From positions 107,298,893-107,362,892 of the forward strand of contig OY294044.1 of the NCBI GenBank assembly GCA_958510825.1: 64,000 nt of DNA, written 5' to 3'. Positions 47,101 through 47,944 of the stretch are shown in pieces. The stretch comes from Brachypterus glaber. Its lineage: Eukaryota > Arthropoda > Insecta > Coleoptera > Kateretidae. Numbering within the stretch: the stretch's first letter is position 1; each line of letters begins with the position of its first letter. A program made the position numbers and the translations under genes. A model generated the notes under the pieces. The model was not told the DNA's origin. It did not search any database and was given only the letters and a program-made list of their open reading frames with translations.

Positions 47101-47650
47101 TGAATTTTCTACAAAATTTTGTGTTTAGGTTATTTTTACCATGTTAAAATTGTGGATTGGTTAATTGCAGTAAAAAAGAGAAGAGATGACTATAAAATAT
47201 ATTAAAATATCATTTGCTCTTAGAATTTTAAACATGGTGTAAACTGTAATGCCAATCCAAAACAAAAATCTCTGAATCAGTCATCAATTTAAATGTAAGT
47301 TTTTTTAAATTTTAGAGCAAAATAGAAAAAATTGTATAAAGCACTCGTTTCATAACACGTTTTTGGCGCACAAGTACTTTAGAAAACTCGCCGCAAGCGG
47401 CTCGTTTTCTAAACTTGTACTCGTGCGCTAAAAACGTATGTTATGAAACTAGTACTTTAATATACTATAAGCACTGTGCGATATTTCCTCACTGTCCCCT
47501 ACTTTTAAAATAAATTCCACATGTTTGCTAAATCAAACGTATGTATTTTTTTATACTTACCATCTTATTTGCAGTGGATATCAATAATAAAAAACAGATT
47601 GCTGATATTTTCAAAATCACATTTGTTTGACTGACATAGATCATCCACAT
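745..47650 (-). CDS. Receptor tyrosine kinase, 12 exons seen, 3' end off window
   Basis: Single-pass plasma-membrane receptor tyrosine kinase. Exons (minus strand): 47561-47650, 25332-25353, 23041-23136, 19010-19113, 16952-17087, 12115-12262, 11680-11852, 10089-10284, 4666-4717, 3953-4103, 2138-2372, 745-983. All have AG acceptors and GT donors, and joining them keeps one frame for 547 codons. Residues 1-30 are a signal peptide, about 45-155 and 165-255 two FN3-like modules (Trp64 and Trp184 in strand B), about 265-284 the membrane span. The kinase starts near 344: GKGAFG loop 359-364, VAIK Lys386, alpha-C Glu403, hinge VEY 433-435. The chain then enters a Ser/Pro-rich kinase insert (about 450-547). 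HRD and DFG motifs must lie beyond the left edge. The N-lobe with insert suggests the FGFR/PDGFR/VEGFR/Tie branch; I cannot name the orthologue. Coding DNA is about 3.5% of the locus, the rest mostly mobile elements. Confidence 0.88.
1029..1553 (+). mobile_element. Family A element, copy 1, with terminal hairpin
   Basis: Begins CTATTTTGCGACTTTTATAAG and ends in a roughly 110-bp hairpin (1435-1545: cactcgtttcataac... paired with ...gttatgaaactagtac). Related copies at 35965-36464 and 46941-47468, truncated copy at 46232-46440. In intron 11 of the RTK gene. Confidence 0.75.
1894..2120. mobile_element. Harbinger-like MITE, GGGAACGTTC termini
   Basis: Inverted termini GGGAACGTTCAAGTATTACG and a shortened right copy, flanked by TTA on both sides (1891-1893, 2121-2123). 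An internal perfect hairpin around 1950-2080 includes ggctacccccctaa. The 3-bp TWA duplication fits the PIF/Harbinger superfamily. Ends 17 bp from the exon 11 donor. Confidence 0.7.
2138..2372 (-). CDS. RTK exon 11: kinase alpha-C, hinge, start of insert
   Basis: Encodes residues 390-467. FKAEINILKKV carries the alpha-C Glu403 that pairs with Lys386; NIVKLLACCT and WMIVEYIPGG are the beta-4/5 strands and hinge; LNDYLKNLR is helix D. The exon then runs into a basic start of a kinase insert. Acceptor TTTTTTGTAG, donor GTAAGA, phase 1 in and phase 2 out. A Harbinger-like MITE stops 17 bp past the donor. Confidence 0.93.
2421..3582. mobile_element. Foldback element, about 560-bp inverted arms
   Basis: The whole element is two inverted arms meeting near 3000. 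Termini GAACCTGG(A/C)ACACATATAGG are shared, and similarity runs through the arms with scattered substitutions. No coding sequence. It occupies most of intron 10. Confidence 0.85.
3583..3778. other. Unassigned intronic sequence
   Basis: Between the foldback element and the next hairpin MITE; relatively GC-rich (tcgccggatttgtatgg, acaacgcgtcgcggcgctg). I see no exon with usable splice sites in frame with the kinase exons. It may be the remnant of another mobile element. Confidence 0.3.
3779..3900. mobile_element. Short hairpin MITE
   Basis: Inverted ends GGCATATCCACAGGCTCGCA and its imperfect complement, a 122-bp stem-loop. A diverged relative with GAGGCTCGCATAAC lies near 51210-51315. Confidence 0.65.
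3953..4103 (-). CDS. RTK exon 10: kinase Gly-loop and VAIK lysine
   Basis: Encodes residues 340-389, KYEIPRNKIIIEKNYIGKG then AFGEVYKG and TVAIKQPK. The GxGxFGxV loop and VAIK Lys are the ATP-binding hallmarks of the protein kinase N-lobe, and the lead-in Y-E-I-P-R is typical of receptor tyrosine kinases. Acceptor TTTTTTTTAG, donor GTAAGC, phase 0 in and phase 1 out. Confidence 0.93.
4258..4399. mobile_element. 142-bp MITE
   Basis: Termini AGTATACACTTTAAAAT and ATTTTAAGTGTATACT are inverted repeats around a roughly 110-bp core. In intron 9. Confidence 0.6.
4666..4717 (-). CDS. RTK exon 9: juxtamembrane
   Basis: A 52-nt exon for residues 322-339 (GLKNEEINVTYTPLEFIL). Phase 2 in, phase 0 out; acceptor TTGTTTTTAG, donor GTAAAT. 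The tyrosine (TYTPLEF) could be a regulatory juxtamembrane site; this is inference only. Confidence 0.85.
4829..4956. mobile_element. 128-bp MITE
   Basis: Termini GTGACCCTGCAC and GTGCAGGGTCAC are perfect inverted repeats, with an AT-rich T-tract core. In intron 8. Confidence 0.6.
4960..5770. other. MITE end followed by unassigned intron
   Basis: 4960-5110 (tagctcccttacgacgcatt... then gaatcaccccttaaaattt) matches one end of the elements at 43372 and 31905. From 5110 to 5770 I see only AT-rich sequence with no ORF, terminal repeats or plausible exon. Confidence 0.4.
5771..6370 (+). mobile_element. Recombinase-derived element B, broken copy
   Basis: About 600 bp is repeated in inverted orientation at 24060-24735. 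It includes the start of a small protein (6038 ATGATTGAAGAA), here broken by TAA at the fifth codon, followed by the conserved KLPSKSRKVYDLAYEK stretch. The 24.4-kb copy is intact. Ends with the CTTTTTTTACTCGTCTGTAG terminal block. Confidence 0.65.
6371..7610. mobile_element. Composite inverted element
   Basis: Blocks such as GGGCTCGAGAGAACG occur in opposite orientation near 6570 and 7515, and the right end repeats the CTAGTCTGCAGAATTTACGG terminus of element B. Contains a short ORF (6869 onward) interrupted by a palindromic insertion at 6899-7073. Boundaries are uncertain. Confidence 0.4.
6899..7073. mobile_element. Palindromic insertion with 12-bp duplication
   Basis: Flanked by identical AGAAAAAGATCT at 6887-6898 and 7074-7085. 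The insert carries a long perfect palindrome (arms about 64 bp, centre gatttctgcggcagaaatc near 6975) plus a short unique 3' piece. It splits a small reading frame: MTENKTRKRS before, RKRSAPTSSQQK and onward after. Confidence 0.7.
7823..7905 (-). ncRNA. Hammerhead ribozyme in inverted 5' piece
   Basis: Reverse complement of the unit ribozyme, with one change in the stem III loop (GAAAUUGAUC). Lies in the inverted segment that caps the 5' end of the array. Confidence 0.75.
8483..8565 (+). ncRNA. Type I hammerhead ribozyme, unit 2
   Basis: Paired by hand. Outer stem I 8483-8494 with 8554-8565 (12 bp, two G-U); middle stem I CCGA 8499-8502 with UCGG 8550-8553; inner stem I GUGGCU 8506-8511 with AGUCAC 8543-8548. 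Core CUGAAGA 8512-8518, matching CUGANGA. Stem II GUGC/GCAC 8519-8522/8529-8532 with loop UAAAAA. GAAA 8533-8536. Minimal stem III (A-U, U-A, 2-nt loop) ending in AUC, with predicted cleavage after C8542. Such short stem III is known in Penelope and retrozyme hammerheads, which may act as dimers. Confidence 0.82.
8919..9001 (+). ncRNA. Type I hammerhead ribozyme, unit 3
   Basis: Same 83-nt sequence and fold as the unit 2 ribozyme, exactly 436 bp downstream; all core positions conserved. Confidence 0.82.
9355..9436 (+). ncRNA. Type I hammerhead ribozyme, unit 4, stem I damaged
   Basis: Core, stem II and inner stem I intact, but the distal 3' strand reads cttcgcgggac instead of cttcggagggac, which shortens the middle and outer stem I pairing. 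Confidence 0.72.
9790..9872 (+). ncRNA. Type I hammerhead ribozyme, unit 5
   Basis: Complete 83-nt motif in the last unit, which is truncated about 45 bp later at the 13-bp duplication. Confidence 0.82.
10089..10284 (-). CDS. RTK exon 8: transmembrane segment
   Basis: Encodes residues 257-321. IDPGPPSR is followed by about 20 hydrophobic residues rich in Ile and Phe (IIFYFIMLFIITIIIIYIIY), then a basic stretch ending the membrane span (KSIGLVKVKK), and a cytoplasmic CNICK motif. The hydrophobic run with basic residues on the cytoplasmic side fits type I topology after the ectodomain. Acceptor TTATTTTTAG, donor GTAAGT, phase 1 in and phase 2 out. Confidence 0.9.
10329..11646. mobile_element. 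MITE with CCCAGATAGCACA-like termini
   Basis: Inverted termini CCCAGATAGCACA and CCCATATAGCACA, and subterminal arrays of GGATATCC-type repeats on both sides (e.g. ggatatcccagggacatccg). A second element is nested at 10538-11280. It makes up all but about 77 bp of intron 7. Confidence 0.75.
10538..11280. mobile_element. Nested TA-flanked MITE
   Basis: Termini ATTATGTACACCTGCCCCGA and the complement of GTCGGGGACATTTGTACATAAT, flanked by TA. Interior has similarity between the two halves (aattgaatc, caaagaacttttacc) in inverted orientation. No ORF. Confidence 0.7.
11680..11852 (-). CDS. RTK exon 7: rest of second FN3-like module
   Basis: Encodes residues 199-256, including TEKYTLNLKHL, EYYFLSVHFLN and YECEYVDTKK, the E-F-G strands of an FN3 fold. 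Acceptor TGTTATTTTAG, donor GTAAGT, phase 2 in and phase 1 out. The preceding intron (262 bp) holds no large mobile element; the following intron is 1,395 bp, of which 1,318 bp is one composite MITE. Confidence 0.9.
12115..12262 (-). CDS. RTK exon 6: cysteine linker and start of second FN3
   Basis: Encodes residues 150-198. A cysteine-rich linker (C151, C156, C158) leads into the second FN3-like module with FDIFWDSEDS around Trp184. Starts by completing a Lys codon and ends in phase 2 (AT, completed to Met in exon 7) at a GTAAGT donor. The 5' half of this exon, with its acceptor, is repeated five more times upstream (acceptors at 12597, 12932, 13267, 13602, 13937). Only this copy keeps the 3' half and donor. 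Confidence 0.88.
12263..14025 (-). repeat. 335-bp tandem array carrying decoy half-exons
   Basis: Five near-identical 335-bp units upstream of RTK exon 6. Each holds the exon's polypyrimidine tract, AG acceptor and first 28 or so codons (CVEENCKCSTNSSPYSLTK and following), then switches at gaattc into sequence matching the 5' end of the element at 14026 (cggtatgtcgatcgtaaaacagc). Decoy acceptors at 12597, 12932, 13267, 13602 and 13937. Each half-exon reads on in frame for about 45 foreign codons before TAA. No matching donor was seen at the exon edge. The unit also holds the palindrome gcgcaaaattaaattttgcgc. Confidence 0.88.
14026..14460 (+). mobile_element. Recombinase-derived element C
   Basis: Starts with the sequence fused into the 335-bp units (caaccggtatgtcgatcg), then a small spliced reading frame, then hairpin-forming repeats cgcactagtgtgcaaaagtatt (14405-14450). 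It appears to be an internally deleted transposon keeping only its 5' coding part and terminal palindrome. Confidence 0.55.
14129..14321 (+). pseudogene. N-terminal fragment, tyrosine-recombinase-like
   Basis: Exon 14129-14185 (MESDSDEDFTSKPPDLQKN) ends at GTAAGT; the next acceptor, TTATTTTAG, opens 14253-14321 (IVEKMARSANSTLHQKS then stop). The acidic Ser/Asp start followed by PP, a helix and a KS motif resembles the fragment at 25710 and the start of tyrosine-recombinase-like proteins common in insect genomes. No catalytic part is present. Family assignment is tentative. Confidence 0.4.
14461..15075. other. Unassigned intronic sequence
   Basis: No exon compatible with the RTK phase was found on the minus strand, and no terminal repeats. 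An 81-codon plus-strand reading frame starting at 14819 has no recognisable character. Confidence 0.3.
15129..15163 (-). ncRNA. Hammerhead-like motif in Penelope terminus
   Basis: Reads CUGAAGAUGUCUCU then AGUAGUA then AGAGACGAAACGUC. It has the CUGANGA box, a 6-bp stem II and GAAA, but an extra U precedes stem II, stem III has no loop (GAAACGUC) and inner stem I is about 3 bp. Minimal hammerheads that need dimerisation are known in Penelope elements; this copy may be such a form or degenerate. Confidence 0.42.
15207..16536 (-). CDS. Penelope reverse transcriptase plus GIY-YIG endonuclease
   Basis: The frame is open from the truncation point (about 16536, no Met; QILNQLVGKTRSYVKNS) to the stop at 15207. 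RT palm motifs: MVSFDVESLFTNVP (first Asp), GAAMGSPLSPLAANAFMEY, RRYVDDVYAIW (catalytic YVDD) and LPFLDVLV. After a linker comes a GIY-YIG nuclease module: GVYKIHCSCGTVYIGETKR, then the Arg of LQEHERNI and a CCHH-like region with AVAEHVHETGH. This RT to GIY-YIG order defines Penelope-like elements. The first roughly 300 residues are missing, so this copy cannot be autonomous, but the frame has no internal stops, suggesting recent insertion. An internal Met at 16454 gives a 415-residue reading frame. Confidence 0.93.
16612..16936. mobile_element. MITE with CCCAGAT termini
   Basis: Inverted termini CCCAGATTAGAA and CCCAGATAACCAGAAT. Interior has repeated gttgcacacaat/gttgtccacaat-like blocks. 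Ends 15 bp past the exon 5 donor. Confidence 0.6.
16952..17087 (-). CDS. RTK exon 5: end of first FN3-like module
   Basis: Encodes residues 105-149, beginning EQYIIIPSLRIEHPSES and containing the Cys pair FECCKTK. Starts in phase 0 and ends in phase 1, the only phase combination that links exons 4 and 6. Acceptor TTATTTTTAG, donor GTAAGT. A LINE fragment with a (TTA)n tail ends about 20 bp upstream of the acceptor, and a MITE (16612-16936) ends 15 bp past the donor, so the exon is tightly bracketed by insertions. Confidence 0.87.
17098..17760 (-). mobile_element. LINE 3' fragment with (TAA)n tail
   Basis: 17275-17706 encodes the C-terminal part of a non-LTR reverse transcriptase (CWGNSAHVDKVFIMQKRIIR, ISIFNKLPKNIR, then stop). 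The 3' UTR and a (TTA)n run (17107-17139) follow, ending about 20 bp from the exon 5 acceptor. Same strand as the RTK. No palm domain is left. Confidence 0.85.
17793..18156. mobile_element. MITE, ACAGTGT termini
   Basis: Termini acagtgtagtctaaaagcc and acagtgtgatccaaaagac are imperfect inverted repeats. The AT-rich interior has no coding capacity. In intron 4. Confidence 0.5.
18241..18962. mobile_element. TA-flanked MITE, ATTGGGCCGCG termini
   Basis: Termini ATTGGGCCGCGTTATGCAG are inverted and flanked by TA on both sides (18239-18240, 18963-18964), fitting Tc1/mariner-type target choice. Similarity continues about 50 bp inward (caacccacattgtgag / ctcacaatgtgagttg). A 91-codon plus-strand reading frame inside (18656-18931) is not recognisable. 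Confidence 0.8.
19010..19113 (-). CDS. RTK exon 4: first FN3-like module, middle
   Basis: Encodes residues 70-104 (DMDEKIFFSIETP to NFNIT). Acceptor TTTTTCTAG, donor GTAAGA. It begins in phase 1 and ends in phase 0. N102-I-T is a potential glycosylation site. Read-through of the donor stays open for several codons, but use of the next GT would create a stop with exon 6, so the GTAAGA donor is preferred. Confidence 0.85.
19179..21421 (-). mobile_element. RNase H-bearing LINE fragment, interrupted
   Basis: Inserted into the MITE with a 12-bp duplication TCCCGGACACCT (19167-19178, 21422-21433). Minus-strand coding remnants run from about 21431 to 19273: a reverse-transcriptase C-terminal region, an RNase H domain with frameshift (MYTDGSK, EVIGI, ITDSKASI, LSWVKGHNGNVGNEEADRLA), and the zinc-knuckle-like tail PICRGCYMEEETMEHVLCHC. 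Frameshift and interruption make it dead. Jockey/R1-type by domain order. Confidence 0.85.
19520..20515 (+). mobile_element. LINE 3' fragment nested in another LINE
   Basis: 19502-20404 is open and its main part encodes the thumb and C-terminus of a non-LTR RT (VFEWSKKWLIPLNFAKCVVL, YTDLGVLITSDLSWTAHI, YIRPRLEFGSSVWHP, FKNRLDNFLFNIDA stop). A roughly 100-bp 3' UTR and a (TAA)n tail follow at 20492-20515. It lies inside the minus-strand LINE, splitting its RNase H region from its C-terminal tail. Confidence 0.85.
22338..22897 (-). mobile_element. Single-unit hammerhead retrozyme insertion
   Basis: Flanked by a 13-bp direct repeat AAAAGTAGAGAAT (22325-22337 and 22898-22910). On the minus strand it reads as one unit matching the 436-bp units at 8.0-9.9 kb, preceded at its 5' end by a short inverted piece (22816-22897). 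Same 5' inversion as in the large array. Confidence 0.82.
22387..22469 (-). ncRNA. Type I hammerhead ribozyme
   Basis: Exact-length counterpart of the 83-nt ribozyme at 8483-8565: outer stem I, CCGA/UCGG, GUGGCU/AGUCAC, CUGAAGA, GUGC-loop-GCAC, GAAAUCGAUC all retained. Confidence 0.8.
23041..23136 (-). CDS. RTK exon 3: first FN3-like module, strands A-B
   Basis: Encodes residues 38-69, ending in the LNISWDYSSN motif typical of FN3 strand B with its core Trp (Trp64). N61-I-S is a likely glycosylation site. Acceptor TTTTCAG; donor GTAATT is slightly weak. It starts by completing a Glu codon and ends in phase 1. The composite transposon 19150-23023 stops only 15 bp inside the downstream donor. 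Confidence 0.85.
24060..24735 (-). mobile_element. Recombinase-derived element B, intact copy
   Basis: Inverted relative of 5771-6370. One end is a hairpin (ctttttttactagtctgtag ... ctacagacaagtaaaaaaaag, 24088-24155), the other AT-rich. Carries the small ORF at 24329-24463. Confidence 0.65.
24329..24463 (-). CDS. 44-aa N-terminal recombinase-like remnant
   Basis: Intact short ORF from ATG at 24463 to TAA. It begins MIEEEYMVYAPTNLSEIANA and ends with LPSKSRKVYDLAYEKK. The LPxKSxxxYxxxYxxF-like pattern is typical of the first helix of the core-binding region in tyrosine-recombinase-like proteins found widely in insect genomes (inference from family memory). No catalytic domain follows; only about 140 bp to the terminal region. 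Probably a deletion derivative whose first exon is retained. Confidence 0.45.
   Translation of the reverse strand: MIEEEYMVYAPTNLSEIANATLDKLPSKSRKVYDLAYEKKIKMS
25332..25353 (-). CDS. RTK exon 2: 22-nt microexon
   Basis: A 22-nt exon encoding VIAHAEI plus the first base of a Glu codon. It has a good acceptor (TTTTGATTTTAG) and a good donor (GTAAGT). It starts in phase 0 and ends in phase 1, which is what is needed to join the signal-peptide exon to exon 3. Its shortness makes it the least certain exon; the exact phase bridge and strong splice sites argue for it. It would form the N-terminus of the mature ectodomain just before the first FN3-like module. Confidence 0.65.
25403..25900 (+). mobile_element. 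Recombinase-derived element with terminal hairpin
   Basis: 25405-25495 is an imperfect palindrome (accaagtgagagaagtttaacattttt ... gttaaatcttcactcacgtggg). A short ORF follows at 25710-25838. Same layout as elements B and C: hairpin end plus first coding exon. Boundaries approximate. Confidence 0.5.
25710..25838 (+). CDS. 42-aa N-terminal recombinase-like remnant
   Basis: Begins MKSEMQSDDSGTPPEIREQV and continues to ENLLPQKS before running into unrelated residues and TGA. The acidic start, PPE helix and LLPxKS motif resemble the N-termini of insect tyrosine-recombinase-like proteins and the fragments at 14129 and 24463. The frame seems cut just after the KS motif, where a deletion joint is likely. 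Confidence 0.45.
   Translation: MKSEMQSDDSGTPPEIREQVKTARENLLPQKSIYGGCTSSNL
26250..27010. mobile_element. Foldback element with inverted arms
   Basis: Arms at about 26345-26490 and 26865-27000 are inverted repeats (gcaccctcaccccccaactt versus aagttggggggtgagggtgc; caacctaccccttgtga versus tcacaaggggtaggttg). Interior AT-rich, no coding. Confidence 0.7.
27011..27649. other. Family D piece and unassigned intron
   Basis: 27030-27110 (cactactagctttagaacata...) matches 31025-31110; 27190-27235 is a small palindrome (atatcacactagtgtgatat). The rest is AT-rich intron 1 sequence without recognisable features. Confidence 0.4.
27650..29345 (+). mobile_element. LINE with reverse transcriptase, palm deleted
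   Basis: Open coding sequence from about 27660 to 29051, a 290-bp 3' UTR and a (ATT)n tail at 29320-29345. 5'-truncated; in RTK intron 1, opposite strand. Confidence 0.9.
27660..29051 (+). pseudogene. Non-LTR reverse transcriptase, internal deletion
   Basis: Fingers and palm start are clear: VGIDGINAKMLK, IGKPLAKKTNPENFSELRI, NQCGFRKGYSTSTALVS and the first catalytic Asp in LILLDFSKAFDTIDP. After KLEYIGF the sequence jumps directly to IFFGNKQSIKFL and the thumb (LGLFVDNELRFVDHVN, YCDFIYGPCL, ending ILFENQ). The PQGSxLGP and YADD motifs that should lie between are absent, so about 100 codons are deleted in frame. The rest is open, including codons upstream of the first Met at 27900. Non-catalytic copy of a Jockey/CR1-like LINE. 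Confidence 0.9.
29350..29640. mobile_element. Family D element with hairpin
   Basis: Hairpin gtgtacataactcgttggaaag ... ctttccacactagttatgtaa (29378-29452) followed by a block (tctctcctaataggagtaaa... aactaaacccaagaaaatag) that recurs at 31118-31235. Confidence 0.6.
29641..31018. other. Intron 1: hairpin at 29800-29905, otherwise unassigned
   Basis: 29800-29905 is a palindrome (agtgggtaaagtaagattttg ... accctgcgaggcgtcagc ... ttacccatgagt). 30300-30660 includes locally GC-richer, possibly unique sequence ending in a GTAAGA on the plus strand (30417-30423), but no open frame. 30678-30730 has a stem-loop with ctgaag...gaaac on the minus strand that is not a full hammerhead. Confidence 0.3.
31019..31904. 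mobile_element. Family D copy and AT-rich intron
   Basis: 31025-31250 repeats the 27030 and 29460 blocks in tandem order. 31430-31830 contains an inverted pair gggtcactcgatcgg ... ctaatcgagtgaccc (31682-31825), another small hairpin element. Confidence 0.5.
31905..32645. mobile_element. MITE with about 110-bp inverted ends
   Basis: Left ataCAGGCTGTTCCAGAACTCG and right ATCACCCTGTAT ends; gaggtgattctacat and ggaccaaccttta blocks are inverted between the ends. Related ends at 424, 4960, 43372 and 45672. Confidence 0.7.
32941..34443. mobile_element. Harbinger-like MITE carrying a LINE
   Basis: Termini GGGAACGTTCAAGTTTTACG and the complement GGGAACGTTCAAGTATTACG, flanked by TAA (32938-32940, 34444-34446). 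Subterminal poly-G/C runs. Same family as 1894-2120. Its middle is replaced by a minus-strand LINE. Confidence 0.75.
33109..34326 (-). CDS. Jockey-like reverse transcriptase, 5'-truncated
   Basis: A 405-residue open frame. Motifs: NGLPQGSVLAPLLFNLYVADL, FAYADDICIT (catalytic YADD), KWRLTPSVTKTETCCFHLN, YLGVTQDRTLSFNRHL, then a C-terminal zinc-knuckle-like region CSCGAAEQTIRHITTDCPLR. Lacks fingers and endonuclease, so the copy is 5'-truncated. No internal stop, so it is fairly young. Lies inside the Harbinger-like MITE and on the same strand as the RTK. Confidence 0.9.
   Translation of the reverse strand: MASLINNMLSNRVFQVIMNNGISKSRILNNGLPQGSVLAPLLFNLYVADLPKTSGRIFAYADDICITFQHKSLEVIEEKLSTDLNKLSTFFRKWRLTPSVTKTETCCFHLNNRLANTTLNVTLNGNILPHNPFPKYLGVTQDRTLSFNRHLTNTAAKLRTRNHILQKLAGTTWGATAPTLRSSALSLVYTTAEYCSSAWLNSAHIHKVDTTLNHTMRIISGTLKPTPLHWLPVLSHIQPPHIRRQNNLLREYTKINQNDMLPIHEDINNVEFKRLKSRRPPIVTAKQLTDEGFNGSRQWTNQWLLHSPAEWHTFLDPNNLPPGFNLPRKIWTSLNRVRTNQGRCNYSLHKWRLRPDPSCSCGAAEQTIRHITTDCPLRLFSGDIVDFAAATPVAIQWLTNLDIAL
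34646..34789. repeat. Long hairpin
   Basis: Near-perfect stem: taggtttgttttgattctcg ... pairs with cgagaatcaaaacaaaccta; stem about 60 bp, loop around gttgctactgcgcaatgctc. Confidence 0.8.
34925..35430 (+). repeat. Minisatellite, five units of about 105 bp
   Basis: Units share agattcactttcagcaacc, ataccaattttcacgaaaac and a variable taccctc...ggggtg stretch; diverged between units. Confidence 0.8.
35431..35964. other. AT-rich intron, nothing recognised
   Basis: No ORF, terminal repeat or exon with suitable splice sites on the RTK strand. Confidence 0.3.
35965..36464 (+). mobile_element. Family A element, copy 2
   Basis: Same start (TCTATTTTGCGACTCTTATA) and terminal hairpin as copy 1. Contains a short frame MLKCGLVNCSKKEKR from 36163, whose CxxxxC spacing recalls the start of a THAP domain; too short to assign. 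Confidence 0.75.
36490..37170. mobile_element. MITE with ACGGCCGAA repeats at both ends
   Basis: Termini contain repeated acggccgaaagttgtacgg and inverted ttcggccgtatgatcttcgg. Interior 36722-36943 holds about 3.5 copies of a 63-bp minisatellite (accaaaccagcaaactacc). Confidence 0.65.
37600..38335 (+). mobile_element. Family E element, left inverted copy
   Basis: Begins with a hairpin (agtatggaacagacaatattccgcgcg ... cgcggaatgactattccata) and runs to gcagtcgtagaaaaataat. Inverted counterpart at 40620-41335. Confidence 0.75.
38501..38862. mobile_element. Foldback MITE, GCGGTCCAAAAG termini
   Basis: Arms of about 170 bp: cagtgcggtccaaaagacac ... gtgacttttggaccgctctg; internal blocks aataagacaacttaaactatc pair with gatagtttaagttttcttatt. 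Related to 23605 and 52575. Confidence 0.8.
39095..40035. mobile_element. Nested foldback elements
   Basis: Three concentric inverted pairs: gaaactaggcttaaacc/ggtttaagcc-like outer blocks (39170 and 40000), aggtattttggcaccctgaa with ttcagggcgccaaaatacct (39257 and 39505), and tccatcgacgaaa with tttcgtcgatgga (39577 and 39945). No coding. Confidence 0.6.
40620..41335 (-). mobile_element. Family E element, right inverted copy
   Basis: Inverted match to 37600-38335 over about 700 bp, including the hairpin (tattccatactagttat at its end). Confidence 0.75.
41667..42395 (+). mobile_element. Dispersed repeat with (ACAG)n tract, copy 1
   Basis: Highly similar to 50142-50850 (ctagatgaaacgttgcaagc start; gtttacacccagacag then a CAGA microsatellite; acatcggaactcttagtagc end). 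A 123-codon plus-strand ORF inside is not conserved intact in the other copy, so probably not coding. Confidence 0.75.
42945..43345. mobile_element. Hairpin MITE, copy 1
   Basis: Nearly identical to 60675-61075. The core is a hairpin (cactttccagccaaccaaat ... atttggttggccggaaagtg); ends aatggagat/atctccatt-like. Confidence 0.8.
43372..45672. mobile_element. MITE with nested LINE
   Basis: Ends atacagggttatgcagaaat and the inverse at about 45650 (ctgaataagcctgtat), with inverted blocks gcgtcgtaagggagct / agctcacttacgacgt around 43463 and 44350. A minus-strand LINE fragment interrupts it. Confidence 0.6.
44481..45320 (-). pseudogene. LINE RNase H and C-terminal tail, broken
   Basis: Upstream part (about 45300-45122) carries the start of RNase H (QFAPNALVCYTDSWSMEG, FQAEVYAI) and then a stop; 45035-44481 continues with VQLVWVPGHSGISGNEKADKL and a C-terminal tail in which the usual Cys motif is degraded (AMPRCGEDETSSHYL). 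The canonical TDGSK is altered to TDSWS. Dead copy of an R1/Jockey-type LINE. Confidence 0.85.
45673..46231. other. AT-rich intron, nothing recognised
   Basis: Includes poly-A/T tracts and a small ggccaatggccattggcc palindrome at 45932-45950. No ORF or terminal repeats. Confidence 0.3.
46232..46440 (+). mobile_element. Family A element, truncated in its hairpin
   Basis: Matches the 3' third of family A up to gaaaactcgccgcaagtg, where the second hairpin arm should begin and is missing. Confidence 0.65.
46596..46841. mobile_element. 246-bp MITE, TACACTGATAAA termini
   Basis: Perfect terminal acactgataaa / tttatcagtgt, and extended inverted pairing (ccaattaaattatttggttg with its complement). 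Confidence 0.8.
46941..47468 (+). mobile_element. Family A element, copy 3, adjacent to exon 1
   Basis: Full-length copy with complete terminal hairpin (47342-47455). Ends 92 bp from the exon 1 donor. Confidence 0.8.
47561..47650 (-). CDS. RTK exon 1: start codon and signal peptide
   Basis: Thirty codons from an ATG at 47650-47648, in context AACAATG, with an in-frame TAA two codons upstream, which fixes the start. The peptide is a short N-terminal region, then a hydrophobic core (ISAICFLLLIS) and a small-residue stretch STAN suited to signal-peptidase cleavage. It ends in phase 0 at a strong donor, GTAAGT, which matches the phase-0 start of the microexon 22 kb away. Assignment to this gene rests on strand, phase, signal-peptide character and the lack of another candidate gene. 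A further 5' non-coding exon is possible. A family A hairpin element begins 92 bp inside the first intron. Confidence 0.75.
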
Positions 47651-47944
47651 TGTTTATTCATGTATTCATGTACTCATTTTGAAATTCTAGAAACAAAAAA
47701 CAAAGTTAATTTTGAGAATAATGGTTAGTGTGGTAGTGGTTAAAATTTATAGAAATGATAATGATTTGTTTTAATACCTTAAATTGCGGTTAAAAATTAT
47801 TCATTCATTTTATTCCAGATTATTGCTTTTATTGTAGGGGAAGAGGGGGATGGTTCAACCAAGGGGCACATGCAACCAGTCGCTATAAGGGGCTGTCCGC
47901 AAGTGATGGAAAAAAATGCTTGTTTGACAATCAGTAGGTCTTAA
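47651..47944 (-). promoter_or_regulatory. Upstream region of the receptor kinase gene
   Basis: Sequence immediately 5' of the start codon: likely 5' UTR and proximal promoter, by position only. No TATA box or initiator could be placed with confidence. Bounded upstream by a MITE at 47945. Confidence 0.3.
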
